The translations under genes were made by a program, and so were the position numbers. From NCBI GenBank assembly GCA_011800805.1, contig MPNW01000576.1:23446-59322 (forward strand): a stretch of 35,877 nucleotides of DNA, read 5' to 3'. Shown here in pieces: positions 22,060 to 31,749 of the stretch. The notes beneath the pieces are model-generated. The model saw only the letters and a list, made by a program, of their open reading frames with translations. It ran no database searches and was not told the DNA's origin. Each line of letters begins with the position of its first letter. The first letter of the stretch is position 1. The stretch comes from Hirudo medicinalis (taxonomy: Eukaryota > Annelida > Clitellata > Hirudinida > Hirudinidae).

Positions 22060-23773
22060 AGAGAGATGAGGAAAAACTGTTCAAGAATTCAGTTGGTTTA
22101 TTTATTAATTGTATTTCTTAATATTACTTAACTAACAAACAAATTAATACATTTAACCGACTGACTTTAATGTTGCTAAACCTCGATAAATATGCCGATA
22201 ATTTTCAACTCTTTCCTTCTTTTCCTACGCTACTTATAATCAATTTCACAGAGCCATGTACCGAACGGAGCGCCATAATCTAAGAAATAGGCGCCATACA
22301 ATCTAATTGTCTCATACAATTCCACAATTAGACATTCGGGGTCAAATTTCTATCCTCAATGCTCCAATCAGCATTTTGTTCTTTTAATAAAAAGATATAA
22401 AAAGAAGTTTTCGCTAATGCAGACTCCATTATTTTATTTTTATTTTTATTTTTTTTTTTTAGATGTTCAAACCTGTCAGCGGTGAACGCGAACGGAAGAA
22501 ATTGGCGTAGAATGTTGAATGGGGAAGGTGGTCCTAGGTTTTATGAACAAGCAACACAACATAAACAATTTCTCAGAAATTCTTCCCAGATATGCATTGA
22601 CTAATACATTCATTTTCAATCAAGAAATCTTTCTTTTGTTAGAGAAATGAAGCCCTTACAGTAAGACCCTTGTATTAATAGTAAGACGTATGAAAATTGG
22701 CGTATAATAATAATATGACAATAAAAATGCTTTTTCAAAAGCAACGTTCAAAAGCAGTACTTATTGTTCTCACAGCCCAACCTGTATTTACCACCACCAG
22801 TAGTTTCAGTTCGCGAAGCCTACCAAGTTTGGGGGAAGATCAACGAACAGTATTCTCCGAGTCAGTTTCATGAGTCGCTCAGATGTCCTCGTTCATTGAT
22901 TATTTATTTCAATTAACTTTGAAAGTCAAAATCGAGGCAAAAATAAGCCATTCACATCCAAAAAAAACTCATATTCTAAGCCTCAGATTTTGGAAAACTC
23001 GGACCTCTGATCTTGAACCTTTCGCAACCACAGAAAATGGGGATTAAAATTGTTTTCATTTTGACAGCGGGTGTTCGTGTTTAATTGAATAATGACGCTT
23101 AAGCTTTTAATTTGTCTTGTACAAAATGCTGTCAAGATTTGTCGGGGTTTTGTTTTGTTGTCCAAATTTGTCTGCAGCTTGACAGCTTCGATCGAAGTTT
23201 AGCATATTACAGTTTTAATAATGCCTCCGTTTTTATTTGTTTTTTTTTTTTTACGGATAAATTTTTGAATTTTTTATTTCAGCTTTTGAAACTTCAGAAT
23301 TGTAATATTTTATTACAAATGAACACGCGCCTTGAGGGATTGGCTCTCAATCTGCCTTGTCGAATCTCAAATGTCAATTTTTTTCCACCTTTTTCAGATT
23401 CGCAGCTTACAAATATAATTAGAAGTAAACCAAGTTTATCAGGCCCAAGCCAAAAAAAATTGTTGTTTTTTTTTTAAATTTCGGTTTCTAAATGGGTTAA
23501 AAATTCACAAAACACAAAACATTGACACACCGCATGACTACATTCAGTCATGACAACTAGGGAACTGAAAGTAGTTGGTGGCCGCAAAAGAAATCCATGT
23601 AAATGTTTTATGCAGAATTTATCAGTTATATTTACATGTTTTAGTGAGTTCAGTCTTAAAAATTCACTTAATTATCGATTTTCTCGAACATCCGAGTTCT
23701 GTCGCCATGGCATTGGTACGGTTGTTTTCGAATTGCAAGGGCCAGGGTGCCGTGGTCACCAAGAAAGGAAAAT
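22060..23773. other. intergenic stretch with one exon-like block
   Basis: About 1.7 kb, AT-rich with poly-T tracts at 22446, 23239 and 23465. At 22776-22916 an acceptor (TTCTCACAG) precedes a 46-codon open frame with coding-like composition (PNLYLPPPVVSVREAYQVWG, ending at TAA 22914). It could be a terminal exon of an unassembled gene. The final part (about 23650-23773) is the 5' UTR or promoter of the next gene. Confidence 0.45.
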
Positions 23774-26733
23774 ATGAAGATGGAATACGATGGTAAGCTT
23801 CTGCTGCAAAAGTTTTATTATTTTCCACTATAACATATTTGTATTTTACTCTTGGTTGCTGCGATGTAATCAATTTCCGCTCCTGCAGGCACCTACGATC
23901 AGAAGAATTTTCAGTCGAGGGCCGGGGCTTTGGACTCACAATACTCCCAGGCGTCCCAGAGGACCTACGGATATCCGGACGATTCTTCGAAAAAGTTGAG
24001 GAAGCAATGGTTTCAGGAGAACGATCTGGAGTACTATAACAGTAGAAATCCATCTCTAGACAGACAAGATAGTTTCGAAAGTGGCTCTACAAATCAGGAA
24101 TATATGACTTCGGCCAAGGGGGAATCGAATTACTTCAGCCAGGAGGAAGGCAAAGGTTTGGAAAGGAATGATTTTGATGATGGGACTCCAAAGGCAAAGA
24201 TGAACTCTGGTGACTCTAGGACTGCAGAAGACCATGAAAGACCTTACTGGCTTCAAGATGATGGGTCATTTGCAGTTTCATCAGACGTTCCCCCCGATGG
24301 GTATGATACCCACAAGTAGATATCCTGTGTTGAATTGACATTTGGGATTTTCAATGAATGTGATTCAATGCATTTAAATGTGTTGATATTAATAAAACAT
24401 TTTGTTTACTCCATGAAATCTTTATTTTAACCTATTAAGGAGAAAGTGGTGTCACTGATGATGTGTGATCTTGGTGTCTTGGTGATGATGTATTTGTCTA
24501 GTAGTTTTTCATGATGTATTACTTTGCCTGCTTTCCTAAGTTTGTCATAATTTCTCAGTAATGCCAATAATTCATGACCCACAATTCTCAGACAGAATCC
24601 TGAATGGTTAAATCAAGGAAAGCCAAGGCATTCTCCTCTGTCCAGAGAGCCGACGACGACCGAGAGAGACGTCCATGCTCGGGAACGTACCGGCAATCAG
24701 GTCAATCCAAACCTCCACAGAAGATTTTCGTCCAATCCCGGACTGAATTTGAAAACTCCGTTCGCCAACGATTACGTTCAGGAAGGTGCCGTAATGTCGG
24801 AGAATGCTTCGGCTTACAGTAGGAATCAAGGTGGGTAATTTTGATTGATCGGTCGATTGATTGGTTGGTTGATCGATTGATTGATTATTAGTTTGTCTGA
24901 GACATGGAAAAATTATTATGGAGTCGAAAAATATGAGGACGTCGGAAGAAACATTCTTGTAGCATTAACTAAATTATCAATGGAAATGAAGATCGGCCGA
25001 CGTTTTTGTGTACTTTTTAATAATACAGTTTTTTTTGTTATTACAACGTTTCCAGTTGATTGTCGTTGCCATGCTTGCTTTTCTTTTTTCTTGGACAGCC
25101 CCCCAAAGCAGCAGCAGCATTCAAAGCATGGATGGTGCTTCCATCAGGAGCAACAGGTCTGTCGATGGCATTAATTTGGGTCTCAATGTTTTGTGCTTTT
25201 ATTTCAAGACAGGCTTCATTTACTGCCGCAACACATTATTTTTCTTTTCTTTTTTTTTCCTAAAATTAATTTAAAATTTTATATTCAAAAAGTATATTTA
25301 GATTTTCCAAACTTACAAACTCAAACCGTAACTTTCTCAGCCGAACATTACTCGCCATTACAGGTTGAGATCTTACAGACACCAGCCTTCTGAAATGTCC
25401 AAACTGCTTTCGTTCGGCTACTGCAAGAATCAAGGAGAATCGGGAGATGGGAGGGGATTCGCTCGGCAGCAGCCCTTCCAGGCCGAGGCCCCGGTGGCCA
25501 GACAAGAACCGCAGGGCTCGGGCGACGGGCACCAGATGAGGGAAGGTGATTTGATAGCCTATGGAAAGCAGATGTCCTACAAACCCACATGGTATATTGC
25601 CTGCTGTCCTTCCATATTCATCGTTTTTCATTTCTTTGACCTCATTATTTCATTAAATGTTGTCTTAAGGTTTTTATTTGAATGCTGTTATTAATTAACC
25701 TGAACTTATTTTCATAATTTATAATTAACCTGAACCTATTTTCACAATTTATAATAGCAATCAATTTTAAATCAAGAGTAAAAAAAATTTTGATTTACAA
25801 ATTTCAAAAAACAATCAAAAACTGCCAACCATCTTCGTCCAGCATTGAAAGAGCAGAGAGCGGAGTTCAGGGTCAACAAGAGGACAGCAGGCCCGACATG
25901 TTTCGGACTGGCAACACCAGGTAAACAGGAATAAACTACTCCACCAACCCATGAGGCTTTCTCTGACCTCATTGACTATTTCAATCAATCAATCAATCAC
26001 AGCTAACTCCATAAACAAAACTGGTACAGTTACACATGATGATATAAGTTTGGACATGACAAGGAAATAGTCACAAAATCCATTAAAGCAGACGCGTTTG
26101 AATTAAATCAATCCCAAATTTTACACACCCGAAAAAAAAAGTCTGAAAATTTGAATAGTGAGACCTTGAATATTCTCAAATAACTAAGATTTTATTTCCA
26201 ACAGAGAACGATCCTCCTCTTTCGGCAAGAAGAAGCTCTCGTTCGATGCCGGAAGACCTGACTTCTTCAACATCTCGAACAGGCCAGAGTTAGAACCTCA
26301 ATCTCCCTCTTCCTTCTAGTCGATTTCCCAGATTTATGTGCATTTCACCGCATCCCATTCAGAAATTACATTGGCTTTTTGTTCATTCATCGCAGACCAT
26401 TGTTTAATTGAACAGAGGGACAGAACCGACGGGCAAAATCCCACTCGACGAGGGTCTCTTCAAGATGCTGAGCAAGTCAGTAAATAGTTCTGTAAACACT
26501 GACAACCCAACCAGCAGTGCTGATCCACTCATTACTCAATTAACCTTATCACCAACCTCAAAATTAGACACTGACACAATTTTCTTGGCTAGGACACTAT
26601 CTTATCTCATTTTTAACTAAGTGTGTCACAACCCTCTTTATGCAGGGACACCAGGACGAACTTCAGGAGGAGGAAGATGGACATCAACGCACCAGTCCCC
26701 CCAGGGCCGTTAAGACCCCCCATGAGGCGATGA
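23774..26733 (+). CDS. uncharacterised disordered 421-aa protein (nine exons)
   Basis: Exons 23774-23792, 23889-24300, 24592-24830, 25099-25156, 25364-25591, 25843-25920, 26205-26288, 26416-26475 and 26646-26733 join in phase from MKMEYDGTYDQKNFQ to a basic, proline-rich end (FRRRKMDINAPVPPGPLRPP, then MRR). I do not recognise the family. It is rich in Ser, Gln, Asp, Arg and Tyr, with no transmembrane segment or signal peptide. Three W-centred motifs recur: KQWFQEND, PYWLQDDG and NPEWLNQG. The many Arg/Ser pairs, such as RERSSSFGKKKLSFDAGRPD, suggest phosphorylation sites. The first coding exon is only 19 bases; an ATG in another frame at 23707 does not splice into this frame. An AATAAA at 26829-26834 lies about 96 bp after the stop. 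Exon 5 could also end at an alternative GTGATT donor, and exon 7 uses a weak GTTAGA donor chosen because it restores the conserved-looking C-terminus. Confidence 0.72.
24391..24396 (+). terminator. intronic polyadenylation signal
   Basis: AATAAA lies 72 bp downstream of the TAG (24317-24319) that is reached if the donor at 24301 is not used. It would give a short isoform ending DGYDTHK. Confidence 0.45.
24841..24890. repeat. (GATT)n-type microsatellite
   Basis: Imperfect GATT/GATC/GGTT tetranucleotides in the intron after exon 3 of the disordered-protein gene. Confidence 0.8.
25691..25755. repeat. 32-bp direct repeat, two copies
   Basis: TTAATTAACCTGAACTTATT plus TTCATAATTTATAA, then the same again with two substitutions, inside an intron of the disordered-protein gene. 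Confidence 0.85.
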
Positions 26734-27053
26734 GTGCTGAGCACAAAACCGACGAACTTGTTACTTGAAAGTTCTTTACTTCATTTTTTTTTAATCAAGG
26801 AAATATCAAACGAGTTTTTGAGTTTTCAAATAAATATTAAAATCAAGCCTCTGTAAGGACTTTGGAACAGAAACCACAGTAATCCAAAGAACAAGAATAC
26901 AGCACCCATTCTATAGCAATGATAAAGTCATGGATCCTAACAACGAAATAACAAAGAAACATTAACGCGTCTGGGGCATCTCTGCAAACATTTAAAATGA
27001 TTTGCAAGAAAATTCAGCAATAAAAAAAATTCTCGGTTCAGCGGACGAACATC
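26734..27053. other. 3' UTRs of two convergent genes
   Basis: 320 bp between two stop codons facing each other (26733 plus, 27054 minus). It has an AATAAA for the plus-strand gene at 26829-26834 and A/T runs. The minus gene's own signal is not obvious. Confidence 0.6.
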
Positions 27054-27392
27054 TCACTTATCCGCCTTTTTCTTAGCGGCAGCGCCCTTCTTGGCCTTGG
27101 TACCCTTCTTGCCTTTCTCTTAAAGGTTTGTTGAAACGATTAAAACGAACTGCAATTTGAAAAATTAACTCCTGAAACTGACTCGTAACTTTTCCAGCTT
27201 TTACTGCGCCACTGTTTTTCTTTTCCTTCTCTCCCTTTACGGCTTTGGAGTCTCCTTCTGCGCTCTCCGTTTTGGCTACAATGTTAGTTTTAATTCAGCT
27301 TAGGGATAACAATTTAACGGTAAATAAAATCAATTGGTAAATAAGTCGACAATACGTTCTGCGGGAGTTGAGTCTTTCTTGGGTTTAGCCAT
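27054..27392 (-). CDS. 61-aa lysine/alanine-rich small basic protein (three exons)
   Basis: Minus-strand exons 27392-27356, 27275-27190 and 27116-27054 join in phase to 61 residues: MAKPKKDSTPAE at the start, an acidic patch (KTESAEGDSK), and a strongly basic tail (KKGKKGTKAKKGAAAKKKADK region, Lys nearly half). The composition resembles HMGN or histone H1 tails, but the HMGN nucleosome-binding signature is absent, so the family is not established. It is presumably nuclear or nucleic-acid binding. The exon 3 acceptor (TTTAAGAG) is weak. A CCAAT-type promoter lies upstream. Confidence 0.68.
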
Positions 27393-28091
27393 TTTTTTTT
27401 CTTCGGAGAAAGTGTCGACAACTAAAAGGCAGATCCGAAAAAGCGATTCCTAAAAAAAATCTGCAGATTTTCAAATCAAAAATAACGGACGCATCACAAT
27501 TTCTGTGAGAAACAAATCCTGACATGAATCCATCAATACCTCGATTTGAAGATTTTAAGACCAGGAGCACCACGACACCAAACGACTAAACCGAAGGACG
27601 CTCTGGGCGTGGCCAAGGACATGATTTATTTATGTCGGTCAGCCAATGACAAGAGGTGTAACAAATGCGTCTTGACTTGACGATCAATCAGAAGAGAACG
27701 CGCCATTTTTGATTCGATTATTTCTAGACGTTATTACGAATATTTGTTTTTATTTTAATGTTGTAGAAAGTTATTGACTTTTTCAGTTGATGTATTTTTT
27801 GCTATGATTTTTGTTCGAATCGAAGAAAGTTGCAATACGATTTTTAAATAAAACGTTTGGCAAATAATTAATTATAAATAAAAATCATATTTTATGCAAT
27901 TATAAAGTAAATTTTTTGTCCTCCTTAAAAAAAACAATTTTCACTACAAACTGACTCCATGACGTAAGGTAGATGTCGTCAGCTTAAGGGGCCATGCGGT
28001 TAAACTAAAAGATTTGTTGAACACCTAATTTTGTTTATTTTATAATTTCATAAACGTAGCCTTCTGTTTAAAAGCAACAGTAGAAATTGCA
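27393..28091. promoter_or_regulatory. shared upstream region of a head-to-head gene pair
   Basis: 700 bp between the ATG of the lysine-rich minus gene (27392) and the ATG of the 218-aa plus gene (28092). On the minus side it contains GGGCGTGG (27605-27612) and CCAAT (27643-27647). The plus side is AT-rich. A bidirectional promoter is possible but not shown. Confidence 0.45.
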
Positions 28092-28748
28092 ATGCAAGGA
28101 TTGACGCTAAGAAATAAGCCGCGTACCCCCCACCGAGACACTTTTAGGGCCTACTTGGACATCCGACCTCATTGCGAACCCAATTGCATATGGCCGTTCA
28201 CGCAAAATCTCCACCAGCTCAAGCGCCAAGATGCCAACAAGGAAACCATGACGGATTATTACCTTGCCAGCTTCTCATCGGTTTACGCTGATGATCTCTT
28301 GATCAAAAGCAAGCCAAAAAAGATTCAGAACAAGGACAAATTCGATGCAAACTCAAGCAGTAAAGTTTTCGGAGCAGATGTGCGCGGATATTCAACCGAA
28401 AACTTGAATTCTGGAGACGAGTTCACCGAGATCTTTTCCAAAACAAAGACCCTCGAAAACTCTCTCAGTGCCAGAACCAAGGCAAAGGAGCACTTGGAAG
28501 AAGTCAAAAAGGCACGAGAACCTCGCATTCTCTCGGCGGATATTGTCGACCTTATCCTATCTAAGGCACAGGCAGTCGATCCGAATCAGTTAGAAACCAT
28601 CGATTCAGTAGACAGACTGTCTCGACAGAATTCTGAGACAGACATATGCGAGCCCTACCTAGCCAAGCCCATAGTGGAGCCGCAGCCAGAAAGACCTCGG
28701 AGCAAGATGTCGAACCAGTACTGGTATCGCGACCACGTCCATAAGTAG
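28092..28748 (+). CDS. single-exon 218-aa protein of unknown function
   Basis: An uninterrupted frame of 218 residues with coding-like composition, unlike its neighbours in having no intron. No signal peptide or membrane segment. The N-terminus is basic and aromatic (NKPRTPHRDTFRAYLDI, NCIWPFTQNLHQLKR). The middle has a charged, probably helical stretch (SLSARTKAKEHLEEVKKARE), followed by DIVDLILSKAQAVDPNQLET and a C-terminus NQYWYRDHVHK. I do not recognise the family. An AATAAA at 28930-28935 lies about 180 bp after the stop. The lack of introns could mean an ancient single-exon gene or a retrocopy; no poly-A tail or target duplication was seen to support a retrocopy. Confidence 0.7.
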   Translation: MQGLTLRNKPRTPHRDTFRAYLDIRPHCEPNCIWPFTQNLHQLKRQDANKETMTDYYLASFSSVYADDLLIKSKPKKIQNKDKFDANSSSKVFGADVRGYSTENLNSGDEFTEIFSKTKTLENSLSARTKAKEHLEEVKKAREPRILSADIVDLILSKAQAVDPNQLETIDSVDRLSRQNSETDICEPYLAKPIVEPQPERPRSKMSNQYWYRDHVHK

Positions 28749-29601
28749 CCCGTTGGCCGATCTATCGGCTTATGGCCACTTGAATAGCTCGAGAGGGTTT
28801 ACGTGAGAGACATTTTTCTTGTTGTTGTCGAATAATATTCGCTGACAGAACTCATAATTTATTTTATTAAAACTCACGCACTGATTTATTTTTTTAATGA
28901 AAATGCATGATTAGAGCAGCAGATTTAACAATAAAAAATAGAAATGTTCGTTGCCCCATTGCAGCCTCACGTTTTCTCGCCAATGGCGATTACAAAGATG
29001 CCCGATGTAATACTGTAATCCTTCCTAAAGGGAGGAGGGGGAATGAATAACTGAACCGGTGTCGTTAATTTCACCTAGGGCCCCTCTTCGCGGACCAAAT
29101 GCTAACCTTGCTGTAGCCCGGAGCAAATTCGATGTTCGTAAAAAATGCTTTTAAGAGCTCGGAATTTGAACCTTAACCCCTGACTACTGACGTTCGCTTT
29201 TCACAGAGATAACCATAAACTGAGACTTCTTACCACCTTTAACAGAAATTGAGGCCCCTTTGAGAACTACCGAGCAGAACTAACCATATCGGGACTAAAC
29301 ATTTTTCTCGGAGTACATTCATAATTACTTTACAGCTTAAAGGATAATTACAAAATTATAAATTACAAAAGTATAAATTTATCATTTAATCCTTAATCAA
29401 AGAACATCCATTTACTTTTGTGAAATATCTCATGGCCTCATAAATTATAATCACCTTAAAATCAAAACAACTTTTAATCATAACTTGACTGAACACAAAT
29501 TCTACTTAAGCAACTGCTCGAATTCCAGAGCTTTATTAGCATCAACTGAGAAAAGAGGGAGCCATCAGTCAGTCTCTCTCAAAAACCCCATCCTTCTGGG
29601 A
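28749..29601. other. intergenic stretch
   Basis: About 850 bp holding the 3' UTR and poly(A) signal of the 218-aa gene (28930) and the 3' UTR of MRPL54 (AATAAA on the minus strand at 29537-29532). I see no exon. Confidence 0.55.
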
Positions 29602-30779
29602 TCATTTGACAACTTTCTTAAAGGGAGGAGGAGTGGAAAACCTGTGCTGCTTGTACTTGAGAGCCAGATCGTCATTTCTCCTCCTCCTGTCGAGCGTAAG
29701 AATCCTGCCCCAATAAGCCCAGGTGTCCGGTTCCAATTCCTCGAAGGGCACGGCCGACCTGTCAATCCTCAAATTCCACAGCCAATCGGGGTACTCGGAA
29801 TCTGGTTTCAAGACGGGGTCCTCTCCTTCCTTCATGAAGTTTCCCCCACAAAGTCTCTTGGTGAGGAGTTCGGCATCCTGGACCGGTTGGAGCTTGTATT
29901 TCGGGATGGAACTCGTCACCGAGCCGACGCCCTTCATCTTGCTGGTGGCAGCTGGTTTGGTAATTAACTTCATTGAGTTGAAGTAAGTTAAAAATGAACG
30001 AAGTGGCAGCTTTTTATGTTGAAATTAAAAGTAGAACATAGATTTAAAACATATAGTCATAGATTTGGAAGTTCAAAAGTCATTCATCACCATGGGATTT
30101 ACATATATGTTGAGCAAGTTGCCACAATTCTATGTTAGGCAGTATTGGAGAACATTGCACATTACTCACTTTCAAAGCACAAGTGGTTTTTACAAATGTT
30201 ACAAAAATTGCAAAGGTCTGAAGTAAGCCATCATTTTGGCAGATGCACACATTTAAAACTATATAAATTTTCAGACCAAGATGTTTTGATCAGCAATTCT
30301 CAAACAATTGTAGAGTGAAAGGTCGCTTACACAGAAATTCATCACAATAAAATAATGATAAAAGTATACCATTATTTTGCTAACCAAACCAGCAAACACA
30401 TTGCATGTATTTACTTAACATAATAATAGATTTATGCCAATTACTTACAGCTACCAAAGTGTCAGAACTCAGAAGAGTGAAACTCGATTGTCAAAATTTA
30501 TCCAAAACCTACGTCAAATGATACAACTGCTTGCATGTATGAGAAATAAAAATTCCCGTGACAAGTCAAGAAGGGCAGTAACTACCTCAAGCGAGCATTA
30601 ATAATATTGTTGACAATGACGGCAAAAGAATTACCTGCAACGGTCCTTCTCACTGCATAAAATCGCTTGCTATTACACACGCACTCTTCGATTTGTGAAT
30701 TTAATAAAATGGCCCTGCTGGAACTTCCAAATCTGCAAATCGAAGCCGTCAGAGATCCGAGACGGTGACTTAGAGCCAT
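29602..30779 (-). CDS. MRPL54: mitochondrial ribosomal protein mL54
   Basis: Two minus-strand exons, 30779-30635 and 29951-29602, join in phase (G|CT) to 164 residues. The first exon is an Arg/Ser-rich, acid-free N-terminus (MALSHRLGSLTASICRFGSS) that fits a mitochondrial targeting peptide. The second carries the family core: LCGGNFMKEGEDPVLKPDSE, then YPDWLWNL, FEELEPDTWAYWGRI and a basic tail of Arg and Lys. mL54 is a component of the large mitochondrial ribosomal subunit. The usual family length is about 140 aa. The acceptor (ACCAAACCAG at 29952) is chosen because it restores phase; an ATG a few codons earlier at 29973 is intronic. Confidence 0.9.
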
Positions 30780-31131
30780 GCTGGTGTTTAGATAGGAAGG
30801 ACAACTAAAAGTGGATTCGGGTTATCGCACCCAGTCAAGCAACCTGGCCAAATTATTATTTTTTTTAAATTTATTTTATTTTCAATTGTTGTGAAGAAAA
30901 TATTTGAAATATATTTTATGTTATAAAATAAATATGAATTTGCATAGAGCAATGTGAATTAAGTCCAAAGCCCAAAATGTGTACTATGAACAGTTAGCTA
31001 AAATATACAAAGCTAACGCGATTCGGCTGCAAATCAGTTTAACTTTGGAAGGCGAGTGTGTTGTCATCGTGATTTTTTTGTTTGTTTTTGTTTTCAGAAA
31101 ATATCTGTCTTTTACAGATTAAGTTGTAAAG
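30780..31131. promoter_or_regulatory. intergenic region of divergent genes MRPL54 and secreted peptide
   Basis: Only 352 bp separate the two ATGs. The core promoters of both genes must lie here or overlap. The MRPL54 side is GC-richer, while the rest is poly-T and A/T-rich without a clear TATA box. Confidence 0.45.
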
Positions 31132-31749
31132 ATGAAGACTCACGTTATACTTATTTTCGTGCTTCTGATTTTTACAGTCCCAGAAATAAATTCACTGGAA
31201 GAGGGTAAGCTTGCAGAGATATTTTGCAGAGTTTTACTTAGTTTGATTTCTTTATTTCCCGAAATCGGTTAACAATTTAGGTGAAAACTTTACTTATGCA
31301 GGTTTGCAGAATGTCTGGAATATTCTATCGAAAGTGCCTCAGTCTGTAGGTTCTGGACTAAAGGTAAAGAAGGTGGATATGAATAAAACATAAACTTAGT
31401 TAATTGTACTAATAATCTTTAGGCAACATGCGTTACTATAGGTAACCTATTACTGGTTAATTACTATTTAACTGCTTCAACCAACTCGACATTGACAGTC
31501 AAGTCGATTTGTTTGACTTTTAGGCCTAAGAAGAATAAAACCGGATTCATTAATTTATTACTGCTTGGGTGAACTCGATGACGAATGAATCAATAAATCA
31601 ATAACTATTCATCTTTTTTTAAATTTAAATTTCAGTTTTCCAGAAAAGCAAATGGAGGAGAGGCAAATCTATTCGAATGTCGGAACTTTGAATTTCTGAG
31701 CAACCGAGTTTACATTAGTATTCACATTGTTGACGGATTTGTTTGTTAG
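31132..31749 (+). CDS. 82-aa secreted peptide, unknown family (three exons)
   Basis: Exons 31132-31204, 31302-31363 and 31636-31749 join in phase to 82 residues. The start MKTHVILIFVLLIFTVPEINS is a textbook signal peptide with cleavage near residue 21. The mature part is about 60 residues with only two cysteines (ECRNF and the C-terminal residue), an amphipathic helix (GLQNVWNILSKVPQSVGS) and a hydrophobic end (VYISIHIVDGFVC). An AATAAA at about 31809 follows the stop by 60 bp. I do not recognise it: the helix could suggest an antimicrobial or hormone-like peptide, but nothing in the sequence decides this. Confidence 0.68.

Noticed and set aside
23664..24053. 129-aa minus-strand frame
   Set aside because: It overlaps the second exon of the well-spliced plus-strand gene and shows no family signal.
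24455..24500. Possible C/D snoRNA (TGATGATG boxes) in an intron
   Set aside because: Two C-box-like motifs but no properly placed D box or terminal stem.
29485..29967. 160-aa plus-strand frame
   Set aside because: It is antisense to the MRPL54 second exon, whose minus-strand reading matches a known family.
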